64,000 nt of DNA from Synechococcus sp. KORDI-52 (lineage in GTDB: Bacteria > Cyanobacteriota > Cyanobacteriia > PCC-6307 > Cyanobiaceae), in the NCBI RefSeq assembly GCF_000737595.1, contig NZ_CP006271.1, positions 1,984,001 through 2,048,000 of the forward strand, given 5' to 3'. A program made the translations under genes and the position numbers. Below are positions 57,917-64,000 of this stretch, piece by piece (position 1 is the stretch's first letter; each line of letters begins with the position of its first letter). Under the pieces are notes generated by a model, which worked only from the letters and a program-made list of their open reading frames with translations, did not search any database and was not told the DNA's origin.

Positions 57917-59305
57917 TCAACGCCTCATCGCCACCACCTGCAGACGCACGGGATTTGACGGGCCCAGCGTGAAACCACGCCGGCGTGGTTTGTTGTCCCG
58001 ATCGCTGGGGGACGTCAACCGGTAATTGGCACCTCGAAGCAAGCTCACGAGAATCAGCTTCATTTCATACGCGGCCAAAGCCGCGCCGATGCAGCGCCTG
58101 GAACCGGCCCCGAAACTCAGGAATTCGTGGGAGCCGTAGCTGCGTCCGACGAAGCGATCAGGATTGAAGCGGAGCGGATCCGGATACAGATCACTGCGTT
58201 CGTGCAAAGCCTGAATGCAGACGAGCAACACGTCACCGGGATGGAAGACGAAGCCGCCCATGGTCACGGCTTGCTCCACCCGACGCGGAAACATGAGCAT
58301 GGCCACCGGATGAATCCGCAGCACCTCGCTCACCACAGCCGAGAGGTAAGGAAGTCTGGTGATCGCCTCCGGATCGTCGGGATCGGGAAGCCCGTCCAGC
58401 TCCTCCAGCAGACGGCGTCGGACGTCTGGACGGCGATGTAACCAGTGAAGTGCCCAGGTGAGTGCGGTGGCCGTGGTCTCATGGCCAGCGAACAGCAGGG
58501 TGAAGAGTTCATCGTGGAGCTCGTCATCGCTCAGACCTTGCCCCTGTTCGTCGGTGCACGCCAACAGCAAGCTGAGGATGTCGACCGGTTGATCATCTGC
58601 CCTGGAACACTCCAGTGCACGACGTCGTGCCGTGATTTGCCCAAGCAGCACGCGGCGTACGGCGGCCTCCGCAGCTTTGATGCGCCCGCCGGGGCTCCAA
58701 GACCCAAGGTCTCGACGCAGGAAGGGGAAGAAAAGCAGCAGGGAACCCAAGCGCCCAGAGCGAATGCCCAGACTCGCGTTCAACGTTTGTTCGACCTGGC
58801 GCATGGATTCGCCGTCGTGCAACCCAAACACGGCGGTGAGGATGACGCGCATCGTGATGCGTTGCATCCGAGAGCGGGCATCGAAAACATCCCCCGGTGA
58901 AAGGTCGGCCATCACCTGTTCGGCCAGGGCCGTGATCAAGGAGCCGTAGGCCTTGAGGCGTTCACCGTGAAACGGCGGCGTCAGGAGTTTGCGACGCTGG
59001 CGATGCATCGCAGGCGATAAGAGAATGATCGAGTGCTGACCAACCACCTGCGACAACAGGCCGTTGAGCTCACCCGGTGCGCTGATGGAAGGGCCACCAT
59101 CGTGATTGATCAGATCCTTGATCACCGCCGGGTCACTGATCAGCACCTGCCGAGGCGGCAATGTGGGCGACATTCGAACCCGAATCACACCCGAAGACGC
59201 ACGGAAGCAACGCCGGTAATAGGCAATCGGCCGAAGGATCGCTTCCAGAACCTGACGGTAAGGCGGTACGTGCAACTCAGGAATCTGCTTCACGTCAGTG
59301 CGCAT
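57917..59305 (-). CDS. Cytochrome P450
   Basis: 462 residues. I-helix AGHETTATALTW, K-helix ExxR in SEVLRIHP, PERF-type NPDRFVGRS and heme loop FGAGSRRCIGAALAAYEMKL with the axial Cys. The N-terminus has no clear membrane anchor, as usual for bacterial P450s. General resemblance is to cyanobacterial CYP110/CYP120-type enzymes that hydroxylate fatty or retinoid-like chains; this subfamily call is tentative. It converges on the alpha/beta-hydrolase gene and is divergent from the thioredoxin operon. Confidence 0.9.
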   Translation of the reverse strand: MRTDVKQIPELHVPPYRQVLEAILRPIAYYRRCFRASSGVIRVRMSPTLPPRQVLISDPAVIKDLINHDGGPSISAPGELNGLLSQVVGQHSIILLSPAMHRQRRKLLTPPFHGERLKAYGSLITALAEQVMADLSPGDVFDARSRMQRITMRVILTAVFGLHDGESMRQVEQTLNASLGIRSGRLGSLLLFFPFLRRDLGSWSPGGRIKAAEAAVRRVLLGQITARRRALECSRADDQPVDILSLLLACTDEQGQGLSDDELHDELFTLLFAGHETTATALTWALHWLHRRPDVRRRLLEELDGLPDPDDPEAITRLPYLSAVVSEVLRIHPVAMLMFPRRVEQAVTMGGFVFHPGDVLLVCIQALHERSDLYPDPLRFNPDRFVGRSYGSHEFLSFGAGSRRCIGAALAAYEMKLILVSLLRGANYRLTSPSDRDNKPRRRGFTLGPSNPVRLQVVAMRR

Positions 59306-59458
59306 TGATCCCCAACACCCGTCTGCTGAAGGCTAAAGACACCGGCACGGCTGAACAGACAACCGACCACTGACGCACGGAAAACAGCCCGAGAAAGGAT
59401 GGCTTGTGAATCCAAAGCGGCATCCCATCTGTATGGATAGCAGCAACGCTCATCTGCT

Positions 59459-59947
59459 TTGAAATCTCCTTTGAAAAAGCATGTTGTTGGCCTCGGCCTG
59501 CTTATCGGTGCCGTGATTCCTGTCGCAGCGCCATTTGCTCCACCGTTGATCATGTCAACCGGCGCACTCCACACCTCACCTGCCCATGCCGCCACTCCAC
59601 TTCCAGCACCGCTACAGGGCAAACCAGTGGTCGTTGAGATTGTTGCGTCATGGTGCAGCGCTTGCCAGACCATCAAGCCGGTGATGCAGACCCTCCGCCA
59701 GCAAGAAGGCGACGCGGTGCACTGGGTGCGTTTTGATGTGACAAATCCCGCTTCCACACAACAAGCTGCTGATCGCGCAGAACACCTCGGACTGGGCCCA
59801 TTATTCAAGCGCCACCGCAGCCAGACCAGTCAGGTGAGCGTGATCAACCCCGAAACAGGACAGGCCGTCAAAACATTTCGAGCCCAACCCAATCTGGATT
59901 CCTATCTCAAAGCCATCGCAACCACCCGTTCGATGATCGGCAGTTAG
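59459..59947 (+). CDS. Secreted or lumenal thioredoxin-like protein
   Basis: 162 residues from TTG (no ATG available in frame). Signal peptide or anchor HVVGLGLLIGAVIPVAAPFAP, Ala-rich linker ending AHA; thioredoxin fold with redox site VASWCSACQTIKPVM (CxxC), then HWVRFDVTNP and QVSVINPETGQAVKTF. It sits 6 bp before ccdA, so it is probably the extracytoplasmic partner that CcdA reduces. It may oxidise or reduce disulfides in the lumen or periplasm. Confidence 0.8.
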   Translation: MKSPLKKHVVGLGLLIGAVIPVAAPFAPPLIMSTGALHTSPAHAATPLPAPLQGKPVVVEIVASWCSACQTIKPVMQTLRQQEGDAVHWVRFDVTNPASTQQAADRAEHLGLGPLFKRHRSQTSQVSVINPETGQAVKTFRAQPNLDSYLKAIATTRSMIGS

Positions 59948-59953
59948 GCGGCC

Positions 59954-60802
59954 ATGTCAGTAGAAAAATCCAAGCGATGCTTGTCCCGTCGAAAACAGAT
60001 CGCAGTTCTTGCTGTGATCGCAGCCGCTCTTGTGGTTGCAGCAGGCCCGATTGAGTTGGCTGTTCTATCCATCAGCCAAAGCTATGCCGAATGGCTCAAC
60101 CGCTGGAGCAACAGTCATGCCTGGGCGACGCTGGGATTGCCTGTGCTGGCCTTCGGGGGCGGATTGATTGCCAGCGTGTCGCCCTGCGTGCTGGCACTTC
60201 TGCCCGTTCAGCTTTCCTATCTCGGTGCTCATCGGCAGCAACAGCCAAACCCCGGCAAGGTGATCCAGTTCAGCCTTGGCGTGGTGACGGCTTACAGCCT
60301 GCTCGGATTATTCACATCGTTAGCAGGAACGTTGCTGATTGACCATCGCGGCGGGTTGTTGATCACGGCAGGTGTGATCGTGATCTGCATGGCGTTGCAA
60401 CTGAAAGGGTGGGGTCCACGGATTCCATGGAATCGTCTGAATCTCAGCCCCAAAGGTGATCTCAACCGGATCAAACACCTGCCGGTCGGGGCCTTTGTGA
60501 TTGGGTTCACGTTTGCGCTGGTCACATCCCCCTGTGCCAGCCCTGTGCTGGCGGCAGTGGTCAGTGTCTCCGCAGCCACTGGCTCGCCTCTTCTGGCCAC
60601 CGTGGCCATGGTGTCGTACGCCATTGGCTACAGCATGGTGATTCTGCTGGCGGGTTTAGGCGTTGAACTCGGTGGTTTGCGGCGTCAATTGCTCGCCCAT
60701 GGCAACCAGGTCTCGGGAATCAGCGCCATGGTTCTGTGCAGCTTCGGGGTGATCTACGTCTGGAGCGGATTTCAAAATCTGCAGCTGATGGGTTCTCTGT
60801 GA
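59954..60802 (+). CDS. ccdA: CcdA-type thiol-electron transporter
   Basis: 282 residues. An extra N-terminal TM helix, then a six-helix CcdA/DsbD-beta core with the two redox cysteines in ASVSPCVLALLPVQLSYLG (helix 1) and LVTSPCASPVLAAVVSVSAA (helix 4), symmetric as in the family. It carries reducing power from cytoplasmic thioredoxin to the outside. Its TGA overlaps the GTG start of the sigma factor (GTGA), tying redox transfer to the regulator. Confidence 0.87.
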   Translation: MSVEKSKRCLSRRKQIAVLAVIAAALVVAAGPIELAVLSISQSYAEWLNRWSNSHAWATLGLPVLAFGGGLIASVSPCVLALLPVQLSYLGAHRQQQPNPGKVIQFSLGVVTAYSLLGLFTSLAGTLLIDHRGGLLITAGVIVICMALQLKGWGPRIPWNRLNLSPKGDLNRIKHLPVGAFVIGFTFALVTSPCASPVLAAVVSVSAATGSPLLATVAMVSYAIGYSMVILLAGLGVELGGLRRQLLAHGNQVSGISAMVLCSFGVIYVWSGFQNLQLMGSL

Positions 60803-61311
60803 CCTCTGAGCATGAGATCCACCCAGAGGTGTTGGGGCGTCTCTTCGACGACCATGCCGCTGCGGTGTATCGCCTGGCCTTCAGTCTTCTCTCTCAACGC
60901 CAGGACGCCGAAGATCTCACCCATGATGTCTTCCTGCGGTTTCAACGCGGCGGCTTCAATTCGGAACGCGGTTCGATCCGTCAATACCTCCTTCTGTTGA
61001 CCCGATCCATGGCCCTGAACCGATTGAATCAACAGCACAATCGCCGCCGCATTCTCGAGTGCTTCAGACCTGGTTGCGGGCAACAAGACCCCATCGATCT
61101 GCAGGCCATGAATGAACGCGTCGAGCTTGAGCTGGCTCTGTCTCAGCTCTCGCCCCGCGAACAACAGATTCTTGCCATGAACTACCACAAAGGCGTCAGC
61201 CAAAGCACGATTGCGACCACACTGAGCCTGCCCTTGGGCACCGTGAAGACGATCAGCCGTCGCGCGTTGATCAAACTCCGCAATGCACTGGTCTCTCGCG
61301 AGGTGAGTTGA
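60799..61311 (+). CDS. ECF-type RNA polymerase sigma factor
   Basis: 170 residues from GTG 60799. Region 2: LFDDHAAAVYRLAFSLLSQR, DAEDLTHDVFLRF; region 4: LSPREQQILAMNYHKGVSQS, TIATTLSLPLGTVKTISRRA, LIKLR. The spacing is normal for group IV sigma factors. It is coupled upstream to ccdA and downstream to an anti-sigma gene (TTGA overlap region), so it is probably held inactive by that partner and released by a redox or envelope signal. Confidence 0.92.
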   Translation: MTSEHEIHPEVLGRLFDDHAAAVYRLAFSLLSQRQDAEDLTHDVFLRFQRGGFNSERGSIRQYLLLLTRSMALNRLNQQHNRRRILECFRPGCGQQDPIDLQAMNERVELELALSQLSPREQQILAMNYHKGVSQSTIATTLSLPLGTVKTISRRALIKLRNALVSREVS

Positions 61312-61313
61312 TC

Positions 61314-62030
61314 ATGGCCTCAAATCCCAACACGAACAGAGAATTCAGCAAGAGGAATGAACTGCTTGCCGGCCAGGTCCTGGGAAACCTCAGTGCAGAT
61401 GAACGGGCGTCTTTGACGGAACATCAGCCACGGTCAGCAGAAGAGCAGTCACTGCTTGAAGAGCTGCAAACAGCGCACAGCCGTATGGAGCATCATTGCC
61501 CCCCTCCGCTCTCGGAGACGGTCAAAGAGCGACTGTTGAACTCGGCTTACAGGGCAAGAACGTCTCATCCTGAACGCTGGATCATTGGTGGATTGCTTCT
61601 GATTCTCACGTTGACTGGAGGGGAGCTTTATCGATCGAAGCTGAAGCTTGCACAGCAAACACCAACCTCGCCATCGGTTGCTCTACGGACAGAAGACCTC
61701 GCCATTGCACTTCACGCGACCAAGCCAGGTGCCATGAATCAGGCCCACGGCGAAGTCGTGATACGTCCGGGACAGGGGAGCAATCTTCTGCGGGTGAATC
61801 ACTTACCACAAGCACCCCAAGGAAGGCTCTATCGACTTTGGGCCCTCACCCCAGATGGAATGAAAGGTTGTGTCCATTTTCTTCCTGATCCACAGGGAAA
61901 GATCGAGATGTCCATCCCGCCACAACCCACGGGATCAGCCACACAACTTTTGATCAGTCTTGACCCTCTTTCATCCCGTGAAAACGTTGATTCTCAACCC
62001 GTGGAACCGGTTCTCACGAGTGCCATCTGA
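61314..62030 (+). CDS. RskA-like anti-sigma factor
   Basis: 238 residues from ATG 61314 (TTG 61308 overlaps the sigma stop). N-terminal helical anti-sigma region (ELLAGQVLGNLSADERASL), no zinc HxxxCxxC motif, one TM helix (WIIGGLLLILTLTGGEL, about 92-108), extracytoplasmic RskA-type C-terminal domain (ATKPGAMNQAHGEVVIRPGQ, APQGRLYRLWAL, GSATQLLISLDP). It should sequester the ECF sigma at the membrane. The single Cys (KGCVHF) lies outside the membrane. Confidence 0.87.
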   Translation: MASNPNTNREFSKRNELLAGQVLGNLSADERASLTEHQPRSAEEQSLLEELQTAHSRMEHHCPPPLSETVKERLLNSAYRARTSHPERWIIGGLLLILTLTGGELYRSKLKLAQQTPTSPSVALRTEDLAIALHATKPGAMNQAHGEVVIRPGQGSNLLRVNHLPQAPQGRLYRLWALTPDGMKGCVHFLPDPQGKIEMSIPPQPTGSATQLLISLDPLSSRENVDSQPVEPVLTSAI

Positions 62031-62094
62031 ACGCTTTGTTGCCATTTGGAACCGCGACGGTCAAGCTCGATGAATTCAACGCAACGAAGGCAGG

Positions 62095-63801
62095 ATGTCT
62101 CCCTCTGTCGTGACCTATGCCCTCGATCGCCTCGCCGATCTCGGCATCGGCCATGTCTTCGGTGTTCCCGGCGACTATGCCTTCCCAATCAACGATGCCG
62201 TGGAGGTGCATCCGCGGTTGCAGTGGGTGCCGTCGGCCAATGAACTGAATGCTGCCTATGCGGCTGATGGCTACGCCCGCCGACGAGGGGCTGGCATTGT
62301 CTGCACCACCTATGGCGTGGGGGAACTCAGTGCACTCAATGGCCTGATGGGTGCCATGGCCGAACGTCTTCCCGTCTTTCATTTGGTCGGCACACCCAGT
62401 CAACGGATCGTGCGCCAGGGGCTGATCTGTCATCACACCCTCGGAGATCAAACCTATGACCGTTTTGAAGCGATCTCTGCGAGCGCAAGTTGTGTCAGCG
62501 CCAGGCTCACACCTGAAAACGCCGTCATCGAACTGGAACGGGTGATTGACAAGGCTCTGGAGGAATCAAAGCCTGCTTATCTCACCTTTCCGATGGATCT
62601 GGCGCTGATGCCGATCACCGGTAAGCCGATCCAGGGATCTCCAATCGGCCAGGTTGATCAACACGCAAGTGTGAGCCGGGAACTGGAGGCCGTCCTCGAT
62701 CTCCTGGAGGCAAGGATTGGCGCAGCATCCAATCCCGTGGTGCTCCCCACCATCACCCTGAAACGTTTCGGTCTTGTGCCTGCCCTGGAACGTTTCCTCG
62801 AGGCATCCGGCCTGGCCTATGCAACAACGCCGATGGACAAGTCGCTCCTGAGTGAAGACCATCCCGCTTTCCTTGGGATGTACAACGGCCATCGATCGAC
62901 GCCCGCAAGCCTTGGCAAGGTCGTGGAAGAGGCTGATCTGCTGCTCGATCTGGGTGGATTGGTCCTGGAGGACCTCAACACAGGCCTCTGGAGTGGATCA
63001 CTTGATTCCAACCGACTCATCGCGGTGCATGCCGACTGGGTGCAGGCAGGGCATCAGGTGTTCACGAGCGTCAGCATCAGCGATGTCCTTGCCGGGTTGA
63101 CAGAACGCCTTCGGAAAGCGTCGCCGAGTCTGTCCTCCTGGGGAGATCAGAGGGTTGTACAACCGGCTGCGTTGCTTCCCCTCAGTGAAGCCATGGATCA
63201 GCCCACCGATTCGGCGAGCTTCTACCCCCTACTTCAACGATTTCTACGCCCCACTGACCTTTTGGTGTCCGATACCGGCACCTGCCTGTTGAAACTCAAT
63301 TCCATCCGGTTACCCGCAGGGGTGGCCATGGAAAGTCAGACCCTCTGGTCATCGATCGGGTGGGGAACACCATCGGCTCTGGGATGCGCCCTTGCTGAAC
63401 CGGAGCGCAGGGTCGTTCTGGTCACCGGCGATGGCGCCCACCAACTCACGATGCAGGAGATCGGGGTGATGGGGTTCACCGATGTGAAGCCTGTGGTGAT
63501 CGTTCTCAACAATGGCCTGTATGGCGTGGAGGCCTTGATCAGTGAGACCGGGCACGCCTACAACGATTTGCCCCCCTGGCGTTATGCCGAGATCCCGTCA
63601 ACGCTTGGATGCGAAGGTTGGTGGTGCGGGCGAGCGGCAACCGTTGCCGAACTGGAGGAGGCATTGACCTCAATCAACGCGCATCAGGGGGCGGCGTACC
63701 TGGAAGTGGTCATACCGGCAGAAGAGAGCCAGCCCCTGGAGGAAGAGGTGATTGAAACCATGCATCAAACAATGACCCCGGATTCCACGTCGCACAACTG
63801 A
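62095..63801 (+). CDS. pdc: Thiamine-diphosphate decarboxylase (pyruvate/indolepyruvate decarboxylase type)
   Basis: 568 residues, typical length. N-terminal domain with the catalytic Glu in VPSANELNAAYAADGYAR and the His pair in CHHTLGDQTYDRF, both hallmarks of PDC/IPDC and absent from acetolactate synthase. Central domain 190-340. C-terminal TPP motif GDGAHQLTMQEIG...NNGLYGVE. It converts a 2-keto acid to an aldehyde plus CO2. An Fe-ADH 5 kb upstream could reduce the aldehyde. It stands alone 64 bp behind the anti-sigma gene and may be read through from that operon. Confidence 0.88.
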   Translation: MSPSVVTYALDRLADLGIGHVFGVPGDYAFPINDAVEVHPRLQWVPSANELNAAYAADGYARRRGAGIVCTTYGVGELSALNGLMGAMAERLPVFHLVGTPSQRIVRQGLICHHTLGDQTYDRFEAISASASCVSARLTPENAVIELERVIDKALEESKPAYLTFPMDLALMPITGKPIQGSPIGQVDQHASVSRELEAVLDLLEARIGAASNPVVLPTITLKRFGLVPALERFLEASGLAYATTPMDKSLLSEDHPAFLGMYNGHRSTPASLGKVVEEADLLLDLGGLVLEDLNTGLWSGSLDSNRLIAVHADWVQAGHQVFTSVSISDVLAGLTERLRKASPSLSSWGDQRVVQPAALLPLSEAMDQPTDSASFYPLLQRFLRPTDLLVSDTGTCLLKLNSIRLPAGVAMESQTLWSSIGWGTPSALGCALAEPERRVVLVTGDGAHQLTMQEIGVMGFTDVKPVVIVLNNGLYGVEALISETGHAYNDLPPWRYAEIPSTLGCEGWWCGRAATVAELEEALTSINAHQGAAYLEVVIPAEESQPLEEEVIETMHQTMTPDSTSHN

Positions 63802-63835
63802 GCGATGGAAGCAACGTTGGGGAGTGACCTCGACG

Positions 63836-64000
63836 TCAGTCACGAACGGCCTCTCCCGGCAGAAGCGGAAATGGGCTGGACTGCAGAAGCCGACGAATTC
63901 CCAGCCGGTCACGCCACTGACTCAGAGGGGTCTGCCAACCCTCCTCCCACCGCTGAGCCAGAAAGGGTTGGGCCTGGGCACCAAGATTGAGGCCGTAGGC
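63836..64000 (-). CDS. C-terminal end of an unidentified protein (runs off the right edge)
   Basis: The minus strand reads AYGLNLGAQAQPFLAQRWEE, GWQTPLSQWRDRLGIRRLLQ, SSPFPLLPGEAVRD and stop: 54 residues with good codon use and no internal stop to the window edge. It converges on the decarboxylase gene. No family is recognised from this tail. Confidence 0.5.
   Translation of the reverse strand, partial: AYGLNLGAQAQPFLAQRWEEGWQTPLSQWRDRLGIRRLLQSSPFPLLPGEAVRD

Overview
The window reads as chromosome of a marine picocyanobacterium of the Synechococcus type. Evidence: a phycobilisome linker with a membrane tail (40646-41584), a CURT1/CAAD thylakoid-curvature protein (43355-43846), the first 26 codons of a psbA (D1) gene with its leader (34830-34910), a ptx/phnYZ phosphite-phosphonate cluster like those of open-ocean picocyanobacteria, and many small membrane or basic ORFs. 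No tRNA, rRNA, CRISPR array or recombinase gene was seen. Most of the window looks like accessory (island) DNA: gene directions change often, base composition shifts (GC-rich 1-23 kb and 55-64 kb, AT-rich 24-30 kb and 44-54 kb), and there are many broken genes.

Layout. 0-4 kb: end of a type I restriction subunit (hsdR), an overlapping EVE-like plus PD-(D/E)xK nuclease, and convergent rmuC. 4.4-8.1 kb: a phage-satellite-like module (small HTH protein, SAP-like protein, coiled-coil protein, small-terminase-like protein, archaeo-eukaryotic-type primase). 8.6-12.3 kb: a GAF-sulfotransferase fusion, a zeta-class GST, eroded satellite remnants and a second GST. 12.6-14.8 kb: arsenite (ACR3) and chromate (ChrA) exporters. 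15.3-20.2 kb: a tight operon phnC/ptxA, phnD/ptxB, phnE/ptxC, ptxD, phnY, phnZ that should import phosphite or phosphonate and oxidise it to phosphate. 20.6-22.7 kb: a fusion of a sigma54-activator-like AAA+ domain with a NapH-like iron-sulfur membrane protein. 22.7-23.9 kb: three gene fragments. 24.2-29.7 kb: a three-gene nfrB-nfrA-ybcH-like exopolysaccharide operon with a c-di-GMP-binding (MshEN) synthase. 30-39 kb: an ArsR regulator, a broken pentapeptide-repeat gene, a patatin-like lipase, fragments of chrA, GST and psbA, two Rieske oxygenases and an MFS exporter. 39.7-44 kb: DUF1330 fragment, CpcL-like linker, small membrane protein, CURT1. 44.8-55.5 kb: c-di-GMP genes (CHASE4-EAL; a PhnD-type binding protein translationally coupled to a GGDEF-EAL protein; a decayed GGDEF gene) around decayed frmA and frameshifted frmB. 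55.6-63.8 kb: Fe-alcohol dehydrogenase, an alpha/beta-hydrolase-like protein without its nucleophile, a P450, a four-gene thioredoxin-ccdA-ECF sigma-anti-sigma operon and a pyruvate-decarboxylase-type enzyme.

The most unusual feature is a family of at least nine intergenic repeats (about 95-175 bp, core GTTGCACAAAATTCCAGGGA followed by two GGGACAA motifs 11 bp apart). All lie in the same orientation between 8.1 and 47.8 kb. They separate functional blocks, and several are attached to truncated copies of neighbouring genes (chrA 3' end, GST 5' end, primase 5' end; the linker 3' end lies near one copy). This suggests the region grows and shuffles by recombination at these repeats. That mechanism is inferred; the repeats and the gene fragments are read directly from the sequence.
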